A stretch of DNA of 64,000 bases from Syncephalastrum monosporum B8922. Taxonomy: Eukaryota; Mucoromycota; Mucoromycetes; Mucorales; Syncephalastraceae. This document shows, in pieces, positions 1 to 13,885 of the stretch. The position numbers and the translations under genes were made by a program. Under the pieces are notes generated by a model. That model saw only the letters and a program-made list of their open reading frames with translations. It made no database searches and had not been told where the DNA came from. The DNA lies in assembly GCA_000697355.1 (NCBI GenBank), contig JNEN01001208.1, positions 1 to 64,000 of the forward strand, written 5' to 3'. Position 1 is the first letter of the stretch. Every line of letters starts with the position of its first letter.

Positions 1-273
1 AAAGTGTCTTTTGGCGAGTAAGTCAGCCGATACCATGTCTCTATCTGTGTCCTAACAGTATTGAAAAGCTATCACTGCGGTGCACTGACAAATGACGGCA
101 AGTTGATTACTTGGGGACGCGACAGTAAAGGCGCGCTCGGACGCGGCGAGCAGTTTCTTTACAGTGAAGAAGAGCAAGCGCCGGCCGTGGTAGAGTCACT
201 GAGCGACATGTATGTCTTTGCCATTGGATTTGGAGGTTGGCACAGCGGCGTGCTCGCCATCCCACGACAATAG
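1..273 (+). CDS. C-terminal end of an RCC1-repeat protein (5' partial)
   Basis: Last part of an RCC1-type beta-propeller protein whose 5' end lies outside the window. Exons 1-17 and 69-273 join as ...KVSFGD|YHCGALTNDGKLITWG, with a GTAAGT donor at 18 and acceptor AG at 67-68. The more obvious CTAACAG acceptor at 58 breaks the frame. The repeat signature (Y-H-x-G-A-L-T-x-D-G-K-x-x-T-W-G) is one RCC1 blade, and the protein ends in GFGGWHSGVLAI plus a short tail and TAG. This terminal blade resembles fungal F-box/RCC1 proteins of the yeast SAF1 type, but no F-box can be seen here, so the subfamily is an inference. The RCC1 fold is certain enough; function (GEF-like or ubiquitin-ligase adaptor) is not. 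Confidence 0.8.
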
Positions 274-704
274 ATAGTACTGTACACAGTACTCTACTCC
301 TGACTGATGATACTGTATGTGTCTGTATAATTAAGCATATATACAAAATACATGTCTCCAAATAATCTGTTACGTGAACATGGGGAAGACAGTGCGTAGC
401 TACACCTTTGCTTCTCCTTACGCATGCTGATCGCTCTTGAGACATCTTTATGCATTATTCTTTCCTTTTGATTTTTGTTAATCCCCGCCAGGCAAACAAA
501 AAAAAAAAAAGACGTGTGTAGACCCAAGTCTCTTTTGAAATCGCGTGTTTATGGGTGTATTATCATTGTTGTAGACAACAACCAGCAGAATAATAGCCTA
601 TTGAAAAAGGACATTGTGTAACCCATTATTCCTTTCCTCTTTTTGGCTTAACGAAACATCACCTCAGCCCTTTTGCTTTATCCGCACGCTTTTTCGTTTT
701 ATAA
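274..704. other. Intergenic: RCC1 gene 3' region and BEACH gene promoter
   Basis: AT-rich spacer between two genes on the same strand. It contains an A run near 499-512 and pyrimidine-rich DNA just before the ATG at 705. No reading frame here looks coding. Confidence 0.6.
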
Positions 705-3700
705 ATGTGGCGATCGTGGGTGGATCGAATAAACGCGACAACCACCAAGGACGCAGACGACACAACGCCAGAAGAGAATGCCACGCTGAGCCCTGAAGAG
801 CAACAAAAGTAGGAAGCCTGTCATTCAGACGCGCATGCTTAGGTTACGCTTACGCTTATGCTTATGCCTATGCCTTATATTTTTATTCCAGACGACAGCA
901 GGTCGTAGGGCAGCTGCGCGAGTTGCACCAGCGGACAGAGGACCTGCTCTCGGACGATAGAGTGAGCTTTAACAGTACTCCGTTGCCCCCATGAGTGAGT
1001 GTACTGATTCGCTTCTGCGCAGGAACGATCCGACCTGTTCCTCCACGACTTTTTACCCCAGTTTGCGGATGGGTACGACACGATTTCAGATGGCGTCTAC
1101 GCCACGGTTGACGATCCACGGACGTTTATGGCGCACCTGACCCGTGTGCTCTTGGCAGGTATCCGCCAAGTACCCGATCAAAGCAACAAGTCCGCTTCGA
1201 GTGAAGGTACATCAGGCCTATACACTCTCACAGACGCCCGTATCCTAACCTATCCTGTTCTATCCTTATCTTATCCTACCTCAGTTCTTATGGATAACTT
1301 GCGCTCAAAGTCCCACTTGTATCATATTATCCGCGCCATTCGCGTTGTCACGCATGGACCTGTTCGTACACCAGGAATGACACCGGCAATTAACTCTAAT
1401 CTTCCTCTTTAGGCATCCTATATCCAGCCCTTGCTGCAGCAGCGCATCCCGTCCGTCATCATCAAACTCTACCGCTCCTTTTATGACATTCCCGCCACCT
1501 ATCTTGAATCCGGCCGCGCCGACTCAGAAGACACAGACGACCTTGTGCCCTGGCAGACCCTCGACAGCTTGATCATCGATATCCTCCACCAGTTTGTTCA
1601 CCAGCCACTCATCCTGCGCCGACTCGTGGTCGAAGATACCTTTTTTACGATGGTCAAGCTCATGACGGCCAAGCCGAGCCAGGTCGATGCCGATCTGGAA
1701 AAGGAGCCGCCTTATATCATGTGGAAAAAGCGCACCCTCGAGCTCCTGAAGCAAGTGCCCATGACACCCGAGATGGCGCAGTATCTCCATTCGCGCCGGT
1801 GCATGGGGATGCTCGTCCAGCTCTGGCGTGAGTGTCTCAACAAGGAAAAGCTGCGCCCCACCGATTTGCAGGTCATCCTCATGAGTTTTGAACTTGTCAA
1901 CGCCCACCTCAAGGTAAATAGTGATCATTGGTCCCCGGGCCCGGGGCGGGGGGAGGGAGAGTTCCTCAATACAGCGGAACTGACAAATATCTGTAGGCTT
2001 CCCTCGAGATCGACTTTTTGGGCCTGAACGACGATCTGATCCATGAAGACGCCTGGAACACCCTCACGCTGATCTTGCTCAAAGGCCCGTTTGAAGAGGA
2101 CTGTGACAGGCTAAAGGTATACCACATTATAAGGACGTGTCCAAGAGTTCGGGCTCATCGAAACGGATAGCTCGACCTGATCCAAGGGCTGTCGCAGTCC
2201 GTGCATTATGGGAAAAACAATGTGTCTCCATCCATGTTTGAAGGGCTCCCTTATCAGCACAGCGGTACGACAAGACCAAAATGGCGGCTTATCTTATGCT
2301 AGTGCTTTGACTAACCGTTCGTGTGTCTATAGATTTCTCTGTTCCGCGAGCAGAAGGTCCTCCAGGTACATGCCAAACTCTTTTTTTTTGTTTCCAGGAT
2401 CCGCGTTTGTGTAACCTTTTTGATAGATCAAGTCGTGCACAACCTCCTTCCCTTTCAAAGCCTGCTCGCCGCCTTCACCTTCCCCAACTGTCCGAGCTAC
2501 ATAGACATCAAAGCCAGGCACAACCGGCCCCTCCCCGACGGGCTGCGCAACGCGTCTTTTGACGCCATGAAACATGTCCTGACTCAGCACCCGTCAAATT
2601 ATTTTACGCTGGAGCGGTTAAATACGGTGCCCCTGCTGATTGAGCGCATGGACAGTGAAGGCGAAGCGATCCAGGACGCCGTCATGGACCTGGTCGGCTA
2701 CATTTTGGACGACCTGAATTTTATACCCCTCAAAGAACTGGCCGTCATTTCGCTGCACTTTCAACGTGAGTAGCATAGCAAACGCGACGACGCGGGATCT
2801 GACAGAGTTCTATCCATAGCCACGTCCTCGGGCAAGGTGGTCGGGCATATCTGCCGTCATTTGGAACACCTACTCCAGAAAAGCCCCAAACTGCTCCGTG
2901 TCATGCGCGAGGCTGGCATCCTCAATGTGATCAGTTTGATGCTCTCGGATCTCACCGACAAGCTCAACAAGGACCACAGTCCTTTTGTCGAGAACGTCAC
3001 GCGCGAATTTGATTCGGTCGCGGACTGCTTGGCACAGATCATTGTCGACCCGTCCAACGCGGCTGTCTTTAAGCGAACGTAAGTCAACAGAAAGCACTTC
3101 GCTTTTGCTTGTCTCACTGTGATGCCAGGTACCGAAACAACCTGTTTGATCTATTCCATTCGCCCGAGACGCGGCGGGGCGCGCTGCGGCTATTTGAGAG
3201 TTTATGCGGACAGACCGACGACGGCCTCTTCTCGGAGGTGGGCTCCCCCGTGTCGACCGCGTCCGCAGGACGTGTCTCGATGGACGTCGGGTCGTTGTTC
3301 AGTCGCCTGATGGAAACCATGCAGAGCATCCCGCGAAACGATGTTGACTTTCGCATTGATATCCTGAAGGCGCTCAAGGCAGTGTTTGTGTCACATCCGT
3401 CGACGCGCGACGTGTTTCGGCAGGTGGGCGGCTACGTGACGCTGGTCTCGATGGTGGTGGGACTCGAAGACGCATTTTCTGAGGACGCCGACCGTGAAGA
3501 CGACGCGGTGGAGCGGCCCAAGGCACTTGAACTCCTGTCCAACCTGTTCTTGGTGCTGGCCATCTCGATGCGGGACCACGATATTAACAAGCACTTTTTT
3601 GCCAAGCATGTCGGCTATGGTGCGCTCAAGAACGCACTCCTACTGACGCGCGGCTTTGATCCGAATGGCATCCCGCATCGGCTTTTTGGTGGTCTCTTTT

Positions 3701-6700
3701 CGTTTGCGATCGGCCAGGCGACCGTGCTCGACCTCTTTGAGGGCGACCCGGCGACGCTCACCCAGGAAATCGAACACAAGCTCAAGTCACTCTCGCTGCG
3801 GCTCCAGAACCCCGAGATCGCGCCCATCCTGCTTGAGCTGCAGCAGTACGTCGCGTACGATCCGGTCCTGTCACACGCCGTGCTGGTGGGCGTGTGGGCC
3901 CTTGTGCGCAGCAGCCGGCATAATCAGGTCGGCATGAACCGCTGTGGGCTGCTCCTCGCCGCATTTCAGCGGCTGTTTCCGTCCGAGGATCTCAACGAAG
4001 ACGAAGCACTCTCCCCGGAGGACAGGGAGCTATTGGTGCAGATGGTCAAGAAGCTCATGGCAATGGGGATCCAGGACGATGCTATCCGGTATCTATTGGG
4101 CACGTTTGCGCGTCATCGTGAGTTCCAGTCGCTTGGCAGCGCCGAGCACTTGATGTTGCTTGACATTATCCACGACGGCGCAACACGCAGCCGATGGCCT
4201 AACTTCTTCCAGTTTGACATGCACGCGACGGGCTACGCGTCGCTTGAGATGGCCGATATGGGCGCGTTTCCAGGCACGGTGTCGGCATACACCTTTATGG
4301 CATGGTTCCATATGGAGCGCGTCGATGCAGCCGTGCCGCTCACGCTGATCTCCCTTTTTGAAGAAGGGCCGACCATGCAGGTCTTTATTCACCCACAGAC
4401 CAGGAAGCTGCACGTCCAGCAGGAGCACATCCGCCAGCCTACGGTATTTGACACCTTTGAGTTCCACCCCGGCTACTGGTACCATCTCGCACTCGTGCAC
4501 CAAAAGTCGCGACTGGGTGCCAACATGAGCGTCATGATGCTATATATCAACGGCGTCTACATGGAGCAAGCCCGATGCCCCTTCTTGCAGAGCACGCAAG
4601 GCCCGCTGCGATGCGTGCTCGGTACACCGCGCGAGCTGAACCATCCACCTTCCAGTCTGATTTGGGACCTCGGCCCGGCCTACCTCATCCAAGAATCCCT
4701 CGACGCGGACATCATCAACCTGTATTTTAACCTCGGAGCGCGCTATGAGGGCCTGTTCCAGGATAAACTGCGCCAATTTCAGACTTATGAAGCCTCCACC
4801 GCGCTCATCATGTCCCTGCGTCATCTCAACAAAAACACGACCAAGACGAGCCAGCTCGCCAACGTGATGCGCGGCAGCGGCAGCGCATCTCTGCCCGAGC
4901 CGGCCATCCTCTTTGCCTTTTTTGCGCACAACACGCTGAGCGAGGGCACGCGCACAGGCCTATTCCTCACCGGCGTGTCTGAAAACACGCGGCAGGCCAT
5001 CTTTAACCACGCCGAGCGGCCTGGTATGGTCCTAAACGCGGCGCTGCCCAAGATTGGGGCGGCGATCCGATCACCACAGCACATGGGCTATCTTGTGAAT
5101 CGACCGGTAGTGGCCTACCCCTTTGGCATCGATGATGCGATCTGGAGTGTGGGTGGCTGTGCGGTGCCGCTGGCGTTTATCCAAAAGGCTGAGGTAAGCC
5201 GAGGCAGCGGATGCAATGACACTTGCCTGATTGAGTAATACGTTTTTGCTGTAGACACCGGCGTTGCTCTGCCGCGCCACCGCCATTCTGTTTGAGACGA
5301 TCCGGTACTCGTGGCGCAACTCGGAGGACATGGAGCGTCGGCACGGCTATGAGATTCTGGCCTACCTCCTGAAACAGAAGCGCGAGCTGATCACGGTCGA
5401 GCTGCTCGAGCTTTTGCTGGCATTTATCGGCAAAGATTCGGCCCACCCAGAGTAAGTTCCGCAAAATCGCACAGAGCAATACCAACGGATGCTGATGATA
5501 ACAGGGAGTCGACGATCAACAACCCGTTTGCGTACCGTTACTGCGTGCTTAATTTTGAGATCTGGAAGAAAACGGGCGTCGATGTGCAAAAGACCCACCT
5601 CGACCAGTTTGCGCTGTTCCTCCAAGAGAGTCGACGGCGTCATTTCAACATGAAGCGCGTGCAGAAATTCCGTAAGTGACAAGTCAGGAGGACAAAGAAA
5701 ACATGGCTAAAGAAAAACTGTAGATCTTGTCAAGAAAATGCTCCTCGCCTTCCGGATGAATATCTATACCAGAGAGCTGATACCCGATGCCCAGGCCGCC
5801 TTCAAGGTGATCGCGGTCAACAACTGGACTACCGAAAGCATACGCGCGATTGCCACCTTCATCGCGTCCACCGCACCCAAAAGTAAGTGAGGTTCATGGT
5901 TTTTTCCCCCACAGTGTCTCACATAATGCAGGCCTCGATGCGCTCAAGGCGGATGGGACGACGCCTTCCCAGAGCGGTGAAGTGCCGCCCTCGTCGACGG
6001 TCATCCTCGATGCGCGCACGGTCGAAGAAGGCACGCGCACGATCCGGATGCGCAACGTGGTGCTCCACATCCTGCACGACATCCTGTGCATGCACGTGTC
6101 GTTTATTGACAAGTTTTCTGCCACCATCACCAACCGGTGGCCCTTGCTCTTTTTCGCGCCCTCGATCCATCCGGTCTCGGTTCTGTTGACAACGCGAATC
6201 CTGATGCGGACTCTGGTGACCATGGGCCCTGGTTACATTCAGAAATTCCGTGTTGCCTCTGAAGGGTTCCTGGTGCTCAACAAGCTGCTCCCGCACTACT
6301 GGTACCTGCCGCAGCTGGAGAAGGCGCTCGTTATTGGCATGCTTGGCTACGATATCGCGCAATATCCACTCGCGCCTTTTGACATCCAGTCCTTGCGCAA
6401 GTTCATTGTCGAGTCACAGTCAAGGCTCGTGATCCCTGACTTGCTGCAAGTTATTATCTCGCTGTGGAAGCAGGGCGCACAGATCCAGCAGGACCTGGTC
6501 TCGCTTGAGGACGAAGGCGCTGGTAAGTTGAAGAAAAAAGCGAACTAAATGCACAAGCTGACAAAAAAAAAAAAAAGAAAAAGGCGCAGGAGAGACGTCG
6601 ACGGTGCATGAGCAGTTCATCCACCTCTTTGATGAACTCTACACGCGCAAGGAGTTTAGCGAGATGTGCCACCGCCAGGACATCATGGACGGCCTGGTCG

Positions 6701-9700
6701 CTATCCTCTTTTCAGCAGTCTCGCCCGGCACGTTGCGCACCGCCTCCGAAGAACTCGCCGACACGTCGACTGAGACACCGACCGGAGATCTACTTGAGGA
6801 CGGGCCAGCGCCAGTCGCGGAGCTCGGCCGGTCCGCTAGCGTTTTGAGGCGCGGTGCGACCTCGACGCTCAAGACCAAGACATCACCGCACGCCGCGCGC
6901 AAAGCCAATGCGATCACACAGCGGCTGCGGTCTGCGTCTCTGAGCTCGACAAGCTCGCCCTTGGCCGACCTGGTTGCGTTCAAAAACGCGTCTATGGAAA
7001 CCCTGCTGGAGTTTATCATGAATATCTGCATCAAGTCCATCCTGGACCAATCCAACAAGGGCTTCCATGCGCTCAGCATGGTCCTGGCTGTAAGTGAAAC
7101 TGAGGTTGGGGTGGAAGTAGCACGACTGATGCTTCAGACTAGGCATACCCACCTAGTGTCAAGGACTCACAGGTACGGGCATCGCGAGACGAAAATGAAC
7201 TGGAAGAGGCTCATGTTTCACTTTTTAGATGCGGTTTGACAACTTTATGATGACGCATATCGTGCAAAGTCTCAAGAGCACGCTTCAGTTTGACGTGGAC
7301 CTTCTCTCCGAGAGCCGGTCGCTGGCCAATGTGGCCAAGTTCTGCCAAATAGCAGCGGACGCTGTTCTGCAGGGTGAGTCAAAGAGGAATTCTCCCTCGT
7401 CTCGAGCTCACTCTGAGCACGTTCACATTGTATTTTTAGGACGTTTTGTAAATGGTGCCGAACAGACCTATGATCTGCTGGCGTCCATCCTGGAGAATCT
7501 GCACGCGTCCGACTTTTTCGGCCGAAGTGGACCCAGTTCCCAGACGGTTACGGCGCTCTACAAGGCGTTCAACCGGATGATCCTTCTCAAGTTGTTTGAC
7601 CTGGAGCAGAACGATCTCGCGACTGAACAGACAACTGCGTTCCTGACGTACTGTATTCACCATCAAAAAATCATCTTGAGCGCGCGCAATACCGATCTCG
7701 ATTTCTTGCGTTGTTTCTGCTATCATTTGTATCAATTCCTCTCGTCAGATAATGACGCTGTCAAGAACGATGCGGCTAGTGTAAGTGAATTTGTACTGTT
7801 TGGCGTGATGGCTGATCTGTTTTATGATAGATGTGGAAGCTCTTACTGCTGCAGAAGCCGGATGCAGTGTCGAGTATCTTCAAAGTGCGTGTCAAGGGTG
7901 TCGAATGTGATGACTTGTTTGATGGCTTCAAGCAAATGTTGGAGATGGTAACTCGCTACAATTGCTGGTTGGCACGAATATACTTATGCCCATCGTTAGG
8001 ACACAGAGTCTTTCTACGTGTGGGTTGATTCGCGGCGTTTGGAGCTCAACTTGCTGTTCAAGGAGCATATCTTTAACGTGTGGGAAAATGTCACGGCGCA
8101 AGAAATCAAGTACAGCGATGAGACGCTCAAAGAATACCACGCACGGCGTGTGCTAAAACTTAAAAAACTCGTCAAGCGCAATGCCACCGAGCAGGATGTA
8201 CTCGATGATTACGTGAAAAAGACGTCGGCTTGGTCTCAAAGTATCCAGGTGGGTAAAACACAGGAAACTGGATGGTACGGTTCTCGGTTATTTACCTTTT
8301 TTACTACATTTACAGGAAGTGGAGACGAGCCGGTTCACCAAAGCGCTTCAGGACAATGAAGGTCACGACTACTTTGTCCGGAGCGAGTGGGCCCGTCTAT
8401 CGAACGACTTGTTCCGCGAGCGGGGTCTATGGGCGAGCAGCCGCAGCGAGAACAAATGGCGCTTGGACTACACTGAAGGCCGACATCGCATGCGCAAGAA
8501 GCTGCAGCCAATTACGGATGCCCAGGCCCATCAATACATGCCAAAACAGAAGCGGAGCCATTCAGACATCAAAGCCGAGGTAGGCCTACAAACGAGAACT
8601 TTCGTGGCGGCTGATCTCCTTATTTTCCGATAATCTAGGCGGCCACTCAACCCAAACCAGCCCAGTCTGGTGCGGTGGAAGAAAGCAACACGCTCATCGA
8701 TGCCGAGCCTGACTTGACCTCGAGCCCGCCATCGTCCGACCCAGGTACGCAGGAATCCGGCAACGGCGAACCTCATAACGAGGAAGCGTCTGATCAGCAG
8801 AGGGGCGATGAGGAGGGCGACATTGCATACGAGGAAGACAAAAATCGCAAGGTGCTGCGCTTGCTCGACCATGGCGATATGGTTCTCGATGTGTACAATG
8901 TCAGCCAGATTGCTGGCTTGGATGCCAAAGGTACGCCAGAAGATATAGTATGCTCTCTGTCTCACATGATTATCACAGAGGGTCTTTTGCTGCTGTGTAA
9001 AAACAATGTATACCTGGTGGATAACTTTTTCCAGCGGCATGATGGTGAAGTGGTTGAAATTTGGGACGTGCCTGAAGAGGAGCGCGATCAGTACCTGATT
9101 CTTTTGGCCCGTGCAGCCGGCATGGAAACCGAGCCAACAATGGACGAGATGGGTGATCTGCACCAATGCCGCAAATGGTAATACGTGACACAATGCGATG
9201 ACATGGAACTGAAACATGAGTGTAGGGCCAACGCTGATATCCGCGAAGTCTACAAGCGTCGCTTCCTGTTCCGGTGAGTACTGCCCTCTCTTTCTGTTTC
9301 TTTTTGATCCTAGGCATCATTGACATGTTTATCCTTTTTATCGTAGGGACGTGGCTTTGGAAATTTTCTTTGCTGATGGTCGCAACGCGTTAATTACGGT
9401 GGAAAAGCAAGAACGCGACGACCTGTATGCGAAACTGGCCGGGAGAGTGACGGTTGCTGAAAACGTGTCCGAGTCAATCATCGGTACCACTGTCGATAAG
9501 GAAGGTTTGCACGGTTCTGGGTTTGGCGGCTCTTTTAAGCTCTCCAGTCTATTTGGCAGCTCAACCCTAAGCGACTTGACGCATAAGTGGGAACGCCGAG
9601 AAATCACCAATTTCCAATACTTGATGTACCTGAATGCGATCGCGGGTCGATCCTACAATGGTAAGTCTAGAACGAAAACATAAAAGGCGTTGACTCACGT

Positions 9701-12231
9701 ATTTGCATTAGATTTGACACAATACCCTGTTTTCCCTTGGATATTGGCTGATTATGACAGCGCCGAGGTAATCATAAATTCTCTCTATCCGGAATATAAG
9801 ACTCACACGTTCATGTACGATACAGCTGGATCTAACAAATCCGGCCACGTTCCGAGATCTTACCAAGCCCATGGGTGCCCAAACGGCAGAGCGACGAGGC
9901 AAGTGTCACCACGCGCGTTTATCTATTGATATTGTTTTCTCACACCTTACCTTGACAGATGAGTTTGCGGATCGATATCGACAGTGGGGCGAGACCAACG
10001 ACCCTGCGCCTGCCTTCCACTATGGCACCCATTACTCGTCCGCCATGATCGTCTGCTCATTCCTGATCCGCCTTGAGCCTTTCACGCAGCAGTATCTCAA
10101 GCTCCAGGGCGGCACATTTGACCACGCCGACCGGTTGTTCGATTCGATCGGCAAAGCTTGGCTCTCCGCGTCCGAGAAGAACATGGGCGATGTGCGCGAG
10201 CTGATCCCAGAGTTCTTCTATCTGCCTGAGTTTCTCGAGAATGTCAACAAATTCAACTTTGGCGCCAAACAAGGCTCGGATGAAACGATCGACTCGGTCG
10301 TTTTACCAGCATGGGCGCATGGCGACGCCAAGATCTTTATCCAAAAACATCGCGAAGCGCTGGAGAGTGATTACGTCAGCGAGCACCTGCACCACTGGAT
10401 CGACCTTATCTTTGGCTACAAGCAGCAAGGCCAAAACGCGATTGATGCCATGAACGTGTTTCATCACGTCTCGTACGAAGGCGCTGTGGACCTTGATGCC
10501 ATTACGGACGTGGTGGAAAAGACGGCGACCATTGGTATCATTAACAATTTTGGTCAGACGCCCCGCCAGTTGTTCAAGAAACCGCATACCATGCGTCATC
10601 CTAGACCGACAGGAACTGCCTTGGTGGGCTGTAACCCCATCCACGCCCATCTTGGCAAATTTGTTCAGTCGATTGAACCTATCCGAGGTAGGTTAGACCA
10701 AGTATATACATAGGCAATATCTGATACTTTGGTAGATATCAAGCGGCAGGTGGGCGATATCGGCGTTTATATGGATCGATTGGGCGTTACGGCCTGCCAG
10801 CAGCTGTTTACACCCCCGGACGGACCTCAGTATATCGAGTGGGGCTTTTCTGATGGGAGCCTACGGTTGTACTCGACGGAATCTGGCAAGGTATGTGTCT
10901 GGGAGAAGTGAAGCAATAGGATGGCTTTTAAACTGGACTTCTGGTTAGCTTTTACGAGTGTTTGAGAACATGCATTGTGGATTCGTCAGTGCAGCCTGCT
11001 TTGTTGATCCGCGCATTCTGGTTACGGGTGGCACAGACAATGTAAGATCTAACAGAGACGTCAAACTTAAGGTTCTTACTTTATGAGCTAGATGGTGTGC
11101 ATGTGGAAGATCAAACAAGACAAAGTACCCGATTTCCAACTCCTGGAGAGCCTGCGCGGCCACACTGGCCATATTACGTCGCTGGCTACATCTCGCTCTT
11201 ACAGTGTGATCGTCAGTGGATCCCAGGACAAGACGGTGATCATATGGGACCTGAATCGACGCGAGTATGTGCGAAGTTTGACGGGTCACGAGACAGCTGT
11301 CGACATTGTACGCGTCAATGATACCACGGTAGGCCTCTTATCCAGTCAGCCGCAAGGATCGACTTAACAGACATGATAGGGAGACATTGTCACGTGTGCC
11401 GGTCATATGATTCGTATATGGACTATTAATGGTGATCTCTACCTCTCGCGTTCTGCCAACCCAAGCTCAGAATCCATTCAGTCATGTTTGCTCTACGAGG
11501 TAATCAAGAACGATCGGTTGTATCGGCTCCCGCTAACAAAGCATCAGAGCAAGGCAAATGAATGGGATAGTGAGGATTTAATTATTACGGGTCACCAGCG
11601 CGGTGTGATCAAGGTAAGTCAGATAATTGTTTTTGCAAAATTATCACTGACGCCTGGCTTGCTAGTTCTGGACAAAGCGCCTTGTCAAGGACGAAAAGAC
11701 CGGCCGGTCAAAATGGGACCTTGTACTAGAGCGACAGATCCAGCACCCCACGTCTGCCTCCATCGTATCCTTATGCTTCGCAGGGTATATACACAAGGAG
11801 ATGAATTGGACTGATGTATTCGTCACTAACGCGCAACAATAGGGCTAGCAAGCGGACTCTTCTCTCTGGCAACACACATGGACAAGTGTATGCTTTTGTA
11901 CTCCCGGATACGACAGATACCCTGCATTATGTCAAGGATGACCGTTGTAAAGAATGCATGTGCTGTGGCAAAGCCTTTTCTGTGCTTGGTAAGTTAAAAA
12001 GGGATGACACGAAGCCCAATGACTCATAATATGATAGAACGCAAGAATCACTGTCGAACTTGTGGTGGTACGTTGACTTTTTAACTCATGCGTCAATTTC
12101 GAACTCGACTGATCCAATGTTTAACTTTAGGTGTCTTCTGTTCCAACTGCATGTCAAGCTCAACATTGGCCCTGCCCGACCGGTCTGTTCGATTTTGCCA
12201 AGACTGTTATAATGACCTGACAGAGGCTTAA
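705..12231 (+). CDS. BEACH-WD40-FYVE giant scaffold protein, WDFY3/Alfy-like
   Basis: Very large multi-exon gene (roughly 3,000 residues). Proposed start ATG 705 ([14 protein letters not shown]); exon 705-808 joins 892-961 and then 1023 onward in frame. Order: long helical armadillo-like region; a concanavalin A/LamG-like domain near 4200-4700 ([12 protein letters not shown], then [12 protein letters not shown]); a further helical region; PH-BEACH domain near 9200-9560 ([17 protein letters not shown]); BEACH domain near 9560-10600 ([48 protein letters not shown]); WD40 repeats near 10730-11800 ([28 protein letters not shown]); and a C-terminal FYVE zinc finger near 11930-12220 with CxxC pairs and RKNHCRTCG. 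Stop TAA 12229-12231. In animals this architecture is Alfy, a PI3P-binding scaffold for selective autophagy; a similar membrane-linked role is inferred. One acidic low-complexity stretch lies near 8690-8850. Confidence 0.9.
11930..12231 (+). other. FYVE zinc-finger coding region of the BEACH protein
   Basis: Three small exons encode [24 protein letters not shown] and [16 protein letters not shown]...FCQDCYNDL. The eight zinc-binding Cys/His positions are present and the basic R-K-N-H-C-R motif is a slightly changed form of the family R(R/K)HHCR. This domain separates the protein from the yeast Bph1-type BEACH proteins and would direct it to PI3P membranes. Confidence 0.85.
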
Positions 12232-12289
12232 CTATTCTGCCTTTCCTTTTTTCTGTTTTTCTTCTTCCTTTTTTATTCCAATACAACAT

Positions 12290-13885
12290 ATGCTTGTTTC
12301 TGCTCTTTTCTTTCTGTTTACATTCACGACCATACAGTGTCAGGTGATCGTAGGCTACTGGGGCTACCGGTAATACAATGGCTACCATTGTATTATTATA
12401 TTGTATTTATATCATCACGAATCCACAGGGAATCCAAACCTTTGCCACTCGACTTCATACCGTGGTCTCAAATCACTCATATAAATTATGGATTTGCAAC
12501 ACTAAACGAAGAAGTGGTGCCCACCTTAAGTAATCGGGCCCAGCTGAGCAAGATAATCGAGAAAGCACATGAGAGTAACATTAAGGTCTCCATATCCATT
12601 GGTGGCGACGACGACAATAAGATGATGGATAAAATGATAGCGAGCCCTGAGCATCGTGCGACCTTTGTCAACAAGACAACAGATTGGATACACACTTTAG
12701 ACATTGACGGTGGGACACTAGCTTTGATAATTCAAATTCCAAAACACTCATTTTCCAACACATTCTACTTTATTCAGGAATTGATATAGTTGACTGGTAA
12801 CGTATTCCTGAGAGATATTCTACGGGCACTCATATTCTAGGGCACAGGACGTCAAACACGCCATGCAGCAATTACACGAGTGACAAAACCGAAGATGATT
12901 TTGCTGGGCTTCTGCGCGATCTACGCAAATCCATCGGTAACGAGCGACTACTGACGGTAGCGACCGGACACAAAACGGGCAATCGAACTTTGCTAGCAGA
13001 AACATATAATGACGTGGTTGACTGGATCTATCTTATGGCGTACGACACGTATGTAGGCGAGCAGGAACCAGCCATGGTGGGTGCCAATGCGGCGCTCTAT
13101 ACAGCACCCAATGCCACCCTTCCGCTCAGCGTAGACTACATGTGGGATGCATGGCTGTCGGCAGGTATGCGACCGGCCAAGATGGTGCTCGGCTTGGCCT
13201 TGAATGGTTACGCGTACAAGGCAAGGAAAGACGACGACCGCATGCACCCGCATCGGACGAGTGTACTCGGGCCGGCTCATCCACAGCGCCCGCAGGGCGA
13301 TGCAGACGATGTACTGACCTCGTTTTGTCCTGGTAAGGCCAGCTAGCACCCTGGTGTATGACCAGCTAGGACACAGGGAACCACTGATACGTTCGTCTAA
13401 AAATAGGGCAGAAAACGGGCTATACAGGTCTATGGAAGTGGCGTTCGCTGCGGAATGCAGGGTTACTTCGTGATGCAGACACGCCCGGTGGACAGTGGGT
13501 GAGGAACTGGGACGAGGTTTCGCAGACACCGTGGTTGTACAACCCCGTGTCGCGTGTCATTATCAGCTACGATAATCCAGACAGTCTCTCTCTCAAGGCG
13601 AGTTTTGCACGGTGCCGCGGCGCACATGGTGTGGGCGTCCAAGATCTTGCCTTTGACTATTATGTGTCGGGCAAAGGCGAGCTGCTTGAGGCGGTCAATA
13701 ATCAGTTTTTTAATCGTTCTGCGTGCTCTGCCAAACATTTCCCAGCAACACGCGTGGAAGGTGAAGACGTGGTGGTATACCACCCTACATCATTGGGTAC
13801 CCATGGGACGTCGCTTCTTTGCTCCATACCCTTTGCTCCCTCACTAATTATTTTCTGTATACAAGCGTTACTATCTTACTACTGA
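12290..13885 (+). CDS. GH18 chitinase-like secreted protein with altered active site
   Basis: Frame-consistent model: exons 12290-12369, 12429-12709, 12778-12796, 12848-13332 and 13407-13885, giving 447 residues. The N terminus MLVSALFFLFTFTTIQCQ is a good signal peptide and is followed by VIVGYWGYRESKPLPLDF. GH18 landmarks: ITHINYGFATLN (strand 2), KVSISIGGD (strand 3, SxGG), WIYLMAYDTY (strand 6), KMVLGLALNGYAY (strand 7) and a late GVGVQDLAFDY. The tail is hydrophobic (LLCSIPFAPSLIIF...), which could be a GPI signal. The catalytic signature DGxDxDxE is not intact: the gene reads DIDGIDIVDW, with an extra Val, and the following codon is TAA (12798-12800), which only the 51-nt intron 12797-12847 removes. 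The expected Glu is therefore missing. It is either an inactive chitinase-like protein or a recent pseudogene. The start lies 58 bp after the BEACH gene stop. Confidence 0.8.
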
